NCBI GenBank assembly: GCA_030849835.1
Contig: JASAOC010002127.1
Coordinates: 1 to 64,000, forward strand
Reading direction: 5' to 3'
Origin: Herpetomonas samuelpessoai
Lineage: Eukaryota > Euglenozoa > Kinetoplastea > Trypanosomatida > Trypanosomatidae
DNA length: 64,000 bases
Below are positions 41,301-49,626 of the stretch, one piece after another. A model generated the notes under the pieces. It saw nothing but the letters and a program-made list of their open reading frames with translations, was not told where the DNA came from and ran no database searches. Each line of letters begins with the position of its first letter. The first letter of the stretch is position 1. The translations under genes and the position numbers were made by a program.

Positions 41301-41639
41301 GTGGTGCCCAAATCATTTGTGAATGCAACGACGCAGCCGACGGCCATGGCGTGTGCGGCGATGAAGGCACGTGCTATCAGCATCCAGCGGGAGGCCTCGG
41401 TGCCCAACCGAAACAGCATCTCTCTCCGCCGCTTCATTTCCCCCCTGCTCCGCCACATGGATGACTACCTCACCACGGTAGACTTCGCCAAAGTAGCCGC
41501 CGATGATGACGAATCCTTCGCCGCCGCTCCTGCTGCCTCTCCTCCAGCGTCCGCGTCTACCCGCAAGACAGATCTGTACAGTGGTGGGGCCGGACGAACG
41601 AATGCATCCCCCTCCCCGTCCGCAGTACGGCCCCGGTAG
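38385..41639 (+). CDS. Large conserved-looking hypothetical protein with coiled-coil segments
   Basis: 1084 residues from the ATG at 38385; the open frame extends upstream only to a GTG at 38331. I do not recognise the family. Residues about 8-45 (EDALVVLTEDLQREVDAVQ onward) and 100-140 are helical and probably coiled coil. Residues 150-300 look folded and Trp-containing. A Ser/Gly/Ala-rich gap (about 300-340) is followed by a second helical block (345-460), another low-complexity gap (about 470-560), and a long ordered C-terminal half (560-1040) beginning AIADVYYTILRHADDRLSE. The tail is Ala/Ser/Pro-rich. There are no membrane helices or enzyme motifs that I can point to. The alternation of ordered helical blocks and disordered linkers is like scaffold or tethering proteins, which is only a description, not a function. 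Confidence 0.72.
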   Translation: MSSPQPEDALVVLTEDLQREVDAVQHLRKVLHDAYIVESQETTGKIPSAPPSAVEMHRTLDAPTLALLKAPNYPFLLCEGAPPAYVPPPVPYDVEGEVENMKAKVLQVQRDLVAFHEKQKRQHAAKPVSKDPEAVKAAMREELVDFLDGHQLFSELSWQVSSLEWFYRWVLSHSISHLWNAKDQLEFVMTENGQPLPESAEAMDEALEQCPFTQAVAILDNDRQSVIAQERRRLRSVSRTFRDRLPPTAITAATSCYLSSEEKYMYQEFFNQSEHLLLLLDHTVLMERSATMGTGARNSRARSSTGGDAAAANGTSGSRSPQRPSGDGAESNANALIQQPVTAGEVANLDGLTQEALAAYQAEHEVIRSLMETIQQRRRDGIQFRVTEDEYQRSRLAQTAVYGCVVSDMNLMAQQMAVAKEFIDKYEDWIRFHGFDTHDGLMQLLVERSGGSTWPFLNMAGAGSCDGEHTAFTPPTAVWAQERSQPRPEGSSARQPSAPLSGSAPRPKQAQATPGSSANRTNGPLSIATPPSSASLARQPSSSAARPSTPGSPSARSPEAIADVYYTILRHADDRLSEINNQRAIDGIGTDDRAAPAPPRLERMWMAACMRETVMRLAQSRWAASWFLNAMEEIETELTRRLRQRVSYDRLVPNACALLVMVKELLTLTRKTASTSRSDMTEVAVALHSSRSGGEDLKQEVVFALTPVEYERWGAVLDALWFQADPSGAANGGLLLSPDVTSANPSLPGFQRIEKIALPVVAAPGTSATNQQAVPTVTLYYRAQTTATPTPAQLPATSVAATLQKESATFAARAATGPGGRATNKDTAAQCARRYRFARAALAALYEVEAKGLLPCYACRISECEDLPLDKAIFFSNPQSASSVVGVSVGLLPPGAVQLLRIYNHTGLRRAVNERSTPFDIYASEGVSFSSIGILISTLLASIATACRPVLKDLYMTAESTLEQANWERKNNVVPKSFVNATTQPTAMACAAMKARAISIQREASVPNRNSISLRRFISPLLRHMDDYLTTVDFAKVAADDDESFAAAPAASPPASASTRKTDLYSGGAGRTNASPSPSAVRPR

Positions 41640-43039
41640 TCGGTTGCATGTTGATCTAATCTGCATCTGTCGTGACCCCGTGTGCTCTTGGCATATATAT
41701 TTGTTGTAACGCGTTCTTTGTGTGCTGCAGGCCTTTCACGGATTGGAATGCATCCCTTTTAAGCGTCACCGAACCTGTCATTACGTCTCTGTAGACTTTG
41801 TTTAACGCCCTTTGTTTTGTCGAATATTGGGGGGCGCGTCGTTGTGACATTCTGTTTCGCCATGTTTACGATTTCGTGATACGTTCTCCTAATCGATTGT
41901 GCGTCCCGGAAAGGCTGCGACTCTCTGCGACTGAACCTTCGCTGCGGTGAATACATGAACGACTCGCGTGCCTTTTTGAAGTACAAGTCCTCTGGTGGCG
42001 GCCGCACTTCTTATCGTTATATTTCCTTTCACAATTTATTTACTACCAAATTCTCTGCTTCTCACACACTCACTCTTCACCTGTTGCGTTGCAAGTGGTA
42101 TCATTTCTCACTGATCTGTACGTTTATTTATTTTTCATAACCATTGTTCTGTTTGTGTCGTTTTCTGTTATTGACATTCTCTCTCCACGCGCGTCATCGC
42201 GGCTACTCTGTCGCCAGGACCACCCTGTACCGTTCCTTTTCCGTTTTCCTACTTCTTTGCTTCGCTATTACCCCCTCCCACATCATTTCAGAGACATATA
42301 CCTTTCCCTTTCTACCTCTTCTTATTCGTTAATGAGACTCGTGCTATGTCACCAGTGGAAGAGTGCGGTGCCTTTGGGTCTCCCAAGCACAGAGATTCAC
42401 TGAACGCAACTATTAGCCCAAAACCATAACAACGGTGCGTGACTTGGGCCGGACAGGTACCAGGTGGTTTGTACTCCGTGACTCTCTCGTAACCGACCTT
42501 TGTTCTCTACGTGTATGGCGCACTTGATCTTGTTTCGCAAAGGCAGAGGAGCCCCATGCAGCCGATTTCCATTGGCAGTGTCGATCGACGATGCTCCATC
42601 GCACGCTGGGAATACCTCTTGCCACGACTAGCGGAGGGACGGCAATTACCTAGGCCGAAGATATGCGTGTTGGTTCTATGTTCGGAGAGCCTCTGGAAAA
42701 AGTTAAAAAAAGAGTTGCATCCCCTGTGATCTCTGTCATGCGCATCACGTACATGAATTCTCGCCCTTCTCTCGGCCCATTCCCGCTTTGTGTCAAGTCA
42801 TTCTCGACGTTGCAGCAACGCGTATATCCTGTCTGTTAACGTTGCTAGAGAGAACCGCCAACCGCAGTCACGCGTTGGCGTCCATTCGCACATATACTCT
42901 TCTTTTCATCTTGTCATACCAGTCTCGCCTCCTCTCTTTTGTCTGACTTTTATACACTCCCTGGGAGATTGCTGACGGGGCATTCGCGTTCAGCGTTTGT
43001 TTTTTGTCTTTTGAATTGCAGCGTCAATAACCTGCTGCG
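41640..43039. other. Intergenic region upstream of the multipass membrane protein gene
   Basis: About 1.4 kb. T-rich in the middle (about 42040-42330), with the acceptor for the next gene at its end. Short frames on either strand (for example around 41759-42007 minus and 42089-42403 plus) lack support. Nothing recognised. Confidence 0.55.
42996..43021 (+). promoter_or_regulatory. Predicted trans-splice acceptor close to start
   Basis: A TTTGTTTTTTGTCTTTTGAA tract ends in TTGCAG with AG at 43020-43021, 18 bases before the ATG at 43040. It supports that start. Confidence 0.65.
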
Positions 43040-44245
43040 ATGGGCGTTTTCTCTGCGACCAAAGGGGAGACGGCACTGCCAGTCGCCAACACGGCGAGTG
43101 CGCAGCATGTCGTCCAACTGTTACGGTACGGCTCGCTGGCTGTACTCGGGGGCTATACCGTCGCCCTGTGCTATCGCGTGGGAGTGTTTCGCAAGATTCT
43201 CCCCACGCACGTCAATGCGAAGCTCGAGCAGACCGTCGATGCCGTGAAAGCCAAGACGGAGCCTGTCGGCAATGTGAAACGCTACGCCATGGCCCGCAAC
43301 CACTTACTCCGCGCTTACGGCTGGGCCAGCTCTGGGATGCTCACTGCAGTCGCCGGTGTTGCGCTATTTTGCGCGTACCCAAAGATTCCGATCGCGCTCC
43401 CGCTCGCAGCCACCGCGCTCAGCTCTATCGTCCTGGTTCTCCCCAAAACCACAGTGATCCAGGCTGGACGCATACTTGCGTTTTACACCGCCACCCTCTG
43501 TGGGGGGTACTGCTTTGGCCCGATTGGTTGGGCCATGCAAGACACCCTTGTCGTGTTCCTCATGCTCGTCGGCTGCACCATGACGGGGCTGTCTGTTCCC
43601 CTCTTTCTCACACGTGGCATGGTAAGCTACACGACGAGTTCGCAATTGCTCTCCCTTGCCCTCTCGCTTTCTCTTGTGACGGCGCCAAAGGAGTCAAAGT
43701 CCTATTCCCCGTTTAAGTATATCAAGACACAGCCTGGTGTGCAAGTCATTCTGAATGGAGACGTGAATGTGCTGCTGACGATGCAGCTGATCGGCAACCT
43801 GGGCATTACCCTATTTCACACCCTGCCTGTCATCATTCGCTACGTCTCCAGCGAGGACTCGGACGAGGAGCTCGCGGCGAAGGTGGATCCTCTGCGGGAG
43901 GCCTTCTGCATCTGCGCAGGGTGGGGATACCTCAACTACCGTTTGGTTCGTGCATGCTGCCGAGTTTTGTTTCGCCGCATTTTGTCCGAGAACACGCGTA
44001 ATGCACACAAGGGGAGCGAAGGGTCCTGGACCATGGCGGCGGGTGCGGTCACGGATGGCAGGCACCGCGGCGGTGGCGTGGACATTGCGAGTAGCATCTC
44101 TGCCGGCGTTGTCTCGCTGCTCTGGTACGTGCGCATCATCTCGGGTCTTCAGCATGGCGACCCGGAGGTGACGTTGAATCGTGCCCGTGTAACGTGCGCG
44201 AAGTTGTCGCCGGTTGGGATGCTGCTGGGCAACGGGGGCAAGTAG
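43040..44245 (+). CDS. Multipass membrane protein, possibly TMBIM/GHITM (Bax-inhibitor-1)-like
   Basis: 401 residues, ATG start. Hydrophobic segments suggest about seven or eight membrane helices: roughly 27-50, 92-113, 115-135, 140-160, 164-190, 200-214, 243-268, and one weaker near 346-365. The run of closely packed helices from 92 to 268 after a basic loop resembles the TMBIM family, and the GPIGWAMQD and late-helix patterns are similar in style to the mitochondrial member GHITM/MICS1. I see no decisive signature, and the typical C-terminal Asp pair of TMBIM calcium sensors is not evident. Residues 271-285 are acidic (SSEDSDEEL). The function is unknown; an organellar or ER membrane ion-homeostasis role would follow only if the TMBIM assignment is confirmed. 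Confidence 0.68.
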   Translation: MGVFSATKGETALPVANTASAQHVVQLLRYGSLAVLGGYTVALCYRVGVFRKILPTHVNAKLEQTVDAVKAKTEPVGNVKRYAMARNHLLRAYGWASSGMLTAVAGVALFCAYPKIPIALPLAATALSSIVLVLPKTTVIQAGRILAFYTATLCGGYCFGPIGWAMQDTLVVFLMLVGCTMTGLSVPLFLTRGMVSYTTSSQLLSLALSLSLVTAPKESKSYSPFKYIKTQPGVQVILNGDVNVLLTMQLIGNLGITLFHTLPVIIRYVSSEDSDEELAAKVDPLREAFCICAGWGYLNYRLVRACCRVLFRRILSENTRNAHKGSEGSWTMAAGAVTDGRHRGGGVDIASSISAGVVSLLWYVRIISGLQHGDPEVTLNRARVTCAKLSPVGMLLGNGGK

Positions 44246-44938
44246 ACTACTGTCAAGTACGTACAGCTCATGAAAGGTGCTGACCGAAGGGAGGCTCTTG
44301 GACTGCTGTGGGACAAAGCGTTTTGTTGCAGAATCGAAATGCACCTTCTCAAGTTCTCCTGTGTATTCCGAAGGCGTACGGCTGATGTATCCTTACAGGA
44401 GCATGTATGACATACCTCAAAACATGAGCGAAACATCAAACAAAGAGACGACAATCAAAACCGTGAGGAAGGAAGTATCTTTTCCGTGTTGTCGCGTGTG
44501 CTGTGGATCTACTCAGAAGGATGGGCTCCTACCTGTAGGTCTCTGTGCGTGTACCACTCGGTGGTGACATCGTCACGCACTACCCCGGCCGTTGTGCCAA
44601 GGACATGCTCATGCGTTCTTTCGTCGACAGTATCTCCACGGCACTATCGAAAACACACTGACAATGCCCTCCCCCCCCCCCGCCTCCCCATCTGAGCTCC
44701 TGTTCTTCCCAGACCTTCCTTAGTGCCGTCGGTTTGTTTTGAGGCGTCTGTAGCCAGGCTAGATAAGCGGATTGGCTGAGCAAATACATTCGCAGCAGCC
44801 CACTGCTCTTTTTTTTTTTCTGACGACAACAAACAACCACGAAGTACTGGCATCCTCTAGCACGCACGACAGTGAACTCAACGATCGAGAGCACACAGCC
44901 GACGCAGATACGAGTAAAAGGGAAAGAACCCTACCTCC
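44246..44938. other. Intergenic region with C11 homopolymer
   Basis: About 690 bases. It holds a C11 run at 44671-44681 and a T12 run near 44809-44820, followed by a candidate AG at 44843-44844 for the next gene. No gene recognised. Confidence 0.55.
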
Positions 44939-46945
44939 ATGTCTTCGACCGCTCCCGCTGCAGCGACGGCCACTGCGTTCGCTTCCGCCGTCCTTGGCGT
45001 CGCGCCGTACGTCGTTGCTAACAAGATCAAGAACATTCAGGAAATCAAGAACTATGGCCAAGGAAAGCTCGTTTCGTGCTGCGTGCTCGAGAACGCCATG
45101 CAACCAACCACCATTGGCTGCACGCGGCGCTGCACCCTCAGTCTTCCTGGCTACGAGGACAAACTACTTCGCGAAACGCTTGTCTCCGTCACTGAGGTGG
45201 CCAGCGGGAACGGCACCGTCACCTCGTTGAGCCGGGAAGACGACAAGAACGCATCGGCCACGACACCACCTGTGGGTGAGGTCCGCGGGCCCCACAAAGT
45301 GCTCGTGGTGCTCCAGTATCTGCCTCCTACGAGTTGCGAGAAGCACCGCTCTCCGTTTTCCCCCGAGGCCACTGCCGCTGTCTCGTCTGCACAGACGGTA
45401 CTCAGCGTTTGCGAGGTTTCAAACGCCGTGAACCGGTGCTATGTAGAAGCGGAGACGACCATCACGTTTGACCACCCCGCCGCCGTCACAGGCGTCGACG
45501 ATGACACGCGCCTCGCACGACGCAGTGCGGAGCGCGAGGTGGTGGCCTTTTGGCGGCAGTACTTGGAAGCCCTCGTCGGCGCACTGGAAGCCACCGTTCT
45601 GACGGAGGCCTACCCGGTGCTTCAGAGCACCCTGGATCTAGAGTTCCGACGCGCCTATGAGGCGACAGAGGAGATCTTTTGCGAGTGGGCAGCGGGTACC
45701 CAGGCTACGCTTCCACGCCAGCAGGTACTCGGGGAGATGGAGAACGCGTTACTGGCGTGGTCGCGGTTGCTGCGCGAGTACCAGCACACGAAGGTGGCCG
45801 CAGAAACAGCCAAGGGGGACGTCGCTGGCACGCGGCGTATCGCGGCCGAGACCGCGCGCCAGTTGGCCGACCGGACAGCAGACGTGGAAAACCTCCAGCA
45901 AGAGCTGATGCACATCAAGGATACCGATGCCAGGCACAAGGAGGCTATTACCATGAACGCCACCATCACAGCGATGCGTCAGACACTCGACAATCAGCAG
46001 CGAGCCCGGCAGATGCTGGTGGAGAAGCACAAGCGGGAGTATAGCAGTCGCCCGGGCGTGGGCGAGAAGACTGGTGGGAACGGTACGGATTCTCCCCTCC
46101 CGCGCAGCCTCACGGGAGGGTCCACGGGGCTGGGTCCGCGTCCTCGCCCTTCCACTGTCCCTTCTCATGCCCTGCCGGGAGACAACAACCCGAACACTGC
46201 AGAAACGACAGTTGCTGGCATGGAGGCTACCGCGACGGCGTCATGCTCGTCCCCGCCAAAGCCAGCCTTCTTGCACGCCAGCCTTCCCTTCAACAAGTCC
46301 ATGCTGGGAAAGCTGTTTAGTGCCGACGGCGCCCTCAGCGACGCACAGGCAAAGGAAGTCTTCCACGCCCTGTTGCGCTTGCCCTCGGAAAGTCACAGGG
46401 CCGCGACCGTACCATCAGGCGACGGCCGAAAGCGCGGGGAGTACATCACCGCTGGTGAAATGCGAGCTGTCTTAAACTCCATGGACCACGTCGGCCTGTA
46501 CGAAGACATGGACGGCACACAGGAGCAGCTGTCCCGCTTGCGGGCGACCGTGCAGGCTAGCTACGCCAGCCGCCACAGCAACCCCGATAGTCTGTCCGCC
46601 GCAGGGCAGAACCCGTACACGGCACATGGCTTCCCGAATGCGAACACAGCAGCTGGTGAGGCGGCGACGACGGAGGAGGAAGGCCAGCGTCCAGCGGCAT
46701 GGCTCGAGGATGACGATGACGCGGATGGCAATGACACGACGACGACGACGACTACGGCGGCGCTATCGACAGGTGTTAGCGCTCTGAGCAAGATGGTTGC
46801 GCGGCACGATGCCGAGAAAGAGGAGCGACGCCTGAGGGCCATGACAAAGCTCGCAGAGGACACCGTTGCCCGATACGCCTTTCGTGAACCTGGTAAGCTG
46901 TACTTTGACGAGTTCTGCCTCGCCTTGATGCACCTCTTCAAGTGA
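44939..46945 (+). CDS. Coiled-coil protein with degenerate EF-hand-like C terminus
   Basis: 668 residues, ATG start. I do not recognise the family. Residues 1-25 are Ala/Thr-rich; a helical segment VANKIKNIQEIKNYGQGK follows, then a mixed region to about 180 with two nearby Cys pairs. Residues about 190-365 are helical, with a clear coiled coil at about 280-365 (ETARQLADRTADVENLQQEL and onward). A Ser/Pro/Gly linker (365-440) leads to a region near 450-545 that reads like an EF-hand pair without good calcium-binding loops: helices such as LSDAQAKEVFHALLRL and AGEMRAVLNSM. The end, GKLYFDEFCLALMHLF, also matches an exiting EF-hand helix. An acidic and Thr-rich stretch (DDDDADGND and TTTTTT) separates the two parts. 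It could be a cytoskeletal or membrane-associated adaptor; no function is claimed. Confidence 0.68.
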   Translation: MSSTAPAAATATAFASAVLGVAPYVVANKIKNIQEIKNYGQGKLVSCCVLENAMQPTTIGCTRRCTLSLPGYEDKLLRETLVSVTEVASGNGTVTSLSREDDKNASATTPPVGEVRGPHKVLVVLQYLPPTSCEKHRSPFSPEATAAVSSAQTVLSVCEVSNAVNRCYVEAETTITFDHPAAVTGVDDDTRLARRSAEREVVAFWRQYLEALVGALEATVLTEAYPVLQSTLDLEFRRAYEATEEIFCEWAAGTQATLPRQQVLGEMENALLAWSRLLREYQHTKVAAETAKGDVAGTRRIAAETARQLADRTADVENLQQELMHIKDTDARHKEAITMNATITAMRQTLDNQQRARQMLVEKHKREYSSRPGVGEKTGGNGTDSPLPRSLTGGSTGLGPRPRPSTVPSHALPGDNNPNTAETTVAGMEATATASCSSPPKPAFLHASLPFNKSMLGKLFSADGALSDAQAKEVFHALLRLPSESHRAATVPSGDGRKRGEYITAGEMRAVLNSMDHVGLYEDMDGTQEQLSRLRATVQASYASRHSNPDSLSAAGQNPYTAHGFPNANTAAGEAATTEEEGQRPAAWLEDDDDADGNDTTTTTTTAALSTGVSALSKMVARHDAEKEERRLRAMTKLAEDTVARYAFREPGKLYFDEFCLALMHLFK

Positions 46946-47706
46946 TCATGCTCCACCAGGCGTTCGCATGATTTTGTGCCTTTGCTCTCTTCGTTGGCGT
47001 GCTGGATTCGCTTTTGCAACTCGATGTACGGACAGTTTGGATGTTTATACACACAACAGGGATATCTCTCCCTTGAACAAGTAAGCATGGAAAACATGTA
47101 TTAAGGGGCGTATCTATGCCACCTGGGGAAAGGTCCCAACGTGTAACAGGAACAAATCTTTTTTTTTTCTCTTCCTTTATTTTCCCCCACTGATCCGACC
47201 TACGCTTCAGGAGTGAACGCGCTCCCATTTGACGGACACAAAATGAAACACACTCCTTCCCCTCTCTTCCCATGTAAAGTGACAAAACTTTCGATGTTTT
47301 TATTCGTATCGGTGCTCTCCATTTTCTTGGAACTGTTGTCACTGTCTTACTCAACGAGATGATACGATGCGCGCGGCAGTCTGGTGAATGATCCGCGCTG
47401 ACGCCTGAGAGGAGGACCAATGCCTACACCACCGCTGCCAGTAATGCGCAATCAACACAGACAGGCGGGTTTTTTGTTTAATAAGGCGTAGACGACGAGA
47501 AGGTGTGCGGATGGCGTTCCAATGGTGACGCGAATACTCTGTCATGGCTCTTCAAAAATTCTCTTTCTTCGCCCCCCCCCCTCTTCAATCCACCAGTTAC
47601 ACTGAGCACCCTACGTAGTAGGTCGGTAGCGTGGGAGTTTACCACACCGTTGAGATTCTTTCGTTGTTTGTTCGTTGACGGCGTCACAGTCCACTTATCT
47701 GCCCTA
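46946..47706. other. Intergenic region with C10 run and splice acceptor
   Basis: About 760 bases. It includes T10 near 47160-47170, a C10 run at 47572-47581 and the acceptor at 47595-47596. The reading frame of the next gene is open through part of it, but no ATG occurs there. Confidence 0.55.
47559..47596 (+). promoter_or_regulatory. Predicted trans-splice acceptor that fixes the downstream start
   Basis: A T/C tract containing a C10 run ends in CCACCAG with AG at 47595-47596. It lies inside an open extension of the next gene's frame, so mRNA would begin after it and translation would start at the first ATG, 47707. Confidence 0.6.
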
Positions 47707-49149
47707 ATGAATCTCGACCTTTCTCTCCTGCGCAGACCTTACACGCGTACCATCGCAAAAGATATCCGATCCCTTCCGGTACTCGCAGCCTCCTTTGCCG
47801 ATGTGAAGGACCAGTGGTGTCAGCTTGTGCTGGAGCGCAGACATAACGACATCCAAGACGGTGGCATTCATGCAGGCATTTCCGGAATAAATGCCGAGGA
47901 CTCAGTTACGGCGGCAACGAGTCTGCTATCGGGTGCCCGCCAGGCCTTGGTGAGCGCGGAGCGTATCGTTAGCCAGCTCAAAGCTGTGAAGCAGGAGCTC
48001 ATGGTGCACTTGAATCAGGGACAACAATCTGAAGCGCGCGAATTTACCCCCGGGGCGGTGCAACACGTTTCAAATCAGGGCGACTCATCATTTCACCAGG
48101 GTGGCCGTGCCGACCCTGACGCGGTTGCGTACTTCTCCCGTCTCGCGAGCACTGCAACGCTCACATCTTCCGTAGCCGTGAATCCTGCGACTCACGTTAC
48201 CACGGAGGCTTCGAGTGGGCACTGCTCTCCGCAAACGACGGCGTTACGTCTGGCTCGCAGTGTGTGGTTGTGGTCCATACTCCTCGGCTGCACGCTTGCC
48301 GACATGGACTTGCTGTCGGGCAGCCTGGCGGTCGCTCAGCACGAGCTTTACGCCGTTACTACAGATTCAAACGTACAATGTGCGGTGGTGAGAGCCAACG
48401 CTGAGCTCGTTTCGTACTTCTTTCCAGCACCCACCGCGAAGGACTGCACCTTGGACGTACAGAAGTGCAGCGACGATGCCGACACGCTCTTTGTCCATGC
48501 CACCGCGCTCCTGTACAGCATCCTCACGGACGATCAGGCCGGCTCTGCACGGGCACTCCAAACATGGACCGAGCTGTGCGTACGGCAACGGCCGACACCC
48601 TTTAGCGTTCTCTGCGAAAGCGGAGTCTCTGCACTGGCAGCGTGTCTCAGCGCAGGGGATAGCGGGGGCGCGGCGCACGTGCTAGCGAGAATGTTCGCGG
48701 CCAGCAAATTTACACATGTAGCTCCAGGCGGTTGTTCGAAGGAAACAATGTCTCTTGCCGCTACGGCCTTTCTGCTCGGCCTTCAGCTGTTGGTGCGGAT
48801 GTTGACAGAGCTTGACACTCGCCGTGCCCTCGTGAAGTGGGACGTCGGAAAAGCGTATCGCCCCGTCATTGTAACCTCAGAAGATCCGTCCGGGAACCGC
48901 TCAGCAACCGCTAATGCATGCGGAGCACCGGTGTTGTACAGCGACTGTGTTCAACAGGCTGCACACAGAGAGCATGAATGCGATGCCTGTCGCGTCGACC
49001 CACCTTCGTCGCTGTCAGAGACCCGTGACCGTTGTATGGGGCATTGGCCGAGACGAATCCAACTCCAACGACTTACAGACCTGTCTGGTCCGTGGCCGCT
49101 GCCGCGCGATGTGGTCCTCTCACAATTCACTTTTCTGTTGCCCGCCTGA
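47707..49149 (+). CDS. Hypothetical protein
   Basis: 480 residues from the ATG at 47707; an upstream GTG at 47503 is rejected because a splice acceptor lies between. I do not recognise it. Residues 1-105 are helical (MNLDLSLLRRPYTRTIAKDI, then SLLSGARQALVSAERIVSQL) and could form a coiled coil. A polar Gln/Ser-rich linker spans about 105-175. Residues 180-390 are Ala/Leu-rich, in helical repeats of the kind seen in alpha-solenoids (TLADMDLLSGSLAVAQHEL, then ATALLYSILTD and ARALQTWTEL). The last 90 residues hold several Cys and His (CDACR near 440) and end LSQFTFLLPA. No signal peptide or membrane segment is clear. A scaffold-like alpha-helical protein is the best description. Confidence 0.65.
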   Translation: MNLDLSLLRRPYTRTIAKDIRSLPVLAASFADVKDQWCQLVLERRHNDIQDGGIHAGISGINAEDSVTAATSLLSGARQALVSAERIVSQLKAVKQELMVHLNQGQQSEAREFTPGAVQHVSNQGDSSFHQGGRADPDAVAYFSRLASTATLTSSVAVNPATHVTTEASSGHCSPQTTALRLARSVWLWSILLGCTLADMDLLSGSLAVAQHELYAVTTDSNVQCAVVRANAELVSYFFPAPTAKDCTLDVQKCSDDADTLFVHATALLYSILTDDQAGSARALQTWTELCVRQRPTPFSVLCESGVSALAACLSAGDSGGAAHVLARMFAASKFTHVAPGGCSKETMSLAATAFLLGLQLLVRMLTELDTRRALVKWDVGKAYRPVIVTSEDPSGNRSATANACGAPVLYSDCVQQAAHREHECDACRVDPPSSLSETRDRCMGHWPRRIQLQRLTDLSGPWPLPRDVVLSQFTFLLPA

Positions 49150-49626
49150 AGCATAACGTTTATTCAATGCAGTAAAGTATTACGAAAACCTCCTCTGTAT
49201 GTCAAATCACTTGAACGCCTCCATTTCTTCACGGAGAAACGGTGCTCAAGAGGCGATCATGATGTGTGTGAGAAAGACCCTTGTTTTTCGCTTTCGCTTC
49301 CATGTGCATCTCTCCCTGCCTTCACTCTCTCTCTCTCTCATTCTCTCCCTGAAGCACGTCGATGCTCCATTGACCGTTTCTTTACGGAGACGTGCAACCT
49401 TGAAAACGAAGGAAAGCATACCCCTCCGCAAGAAACCACAGAAAACACACACGCACACGACTCTGCGTTATAGAATAAACAACGGTTCACCTCAAACACG
49501 CAGACACACCCCATAGGTGCCGGTGTTACTTTCTTTTTGAGGCTTGGTGTGTGAGTCACGTACACCACGAGCTTGACCATTCCCTATTGTTCGAGCCGCC
49601 CATTTCTCCCTCACAGATAAAATAAC
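49150..49626. other. Intergenic region upstream of RAD51-3
   Basis: About 480 bases, CT-rich near 49320-49355, with ACACACACG repeats near 49447-49460 and the acceptor at its end. No gene seen. Confidence 0.55.
49598..49616 (+). promoter_or_regulatory. Predicted trans-splice acceptor 10 bases before RAD51-3 start
   Basis: A GCCCATTTCTCCCTCACAG stretch gives AG at 49615-49616, with the ATG at 49627. An alternative AG at 49541-49542, after TTTCTTTTTG, would give a longer leader. Confidence 0.6.

Noticed and set aside
44671-44681. C11 run as a sign of assembly error or frameshift
   Set aside because: It lies between genes; similar C-runs occur in other gaps (47572-47581, about 53875-53884, 63174-63183), so they look like normal pyrimidine-tract features.
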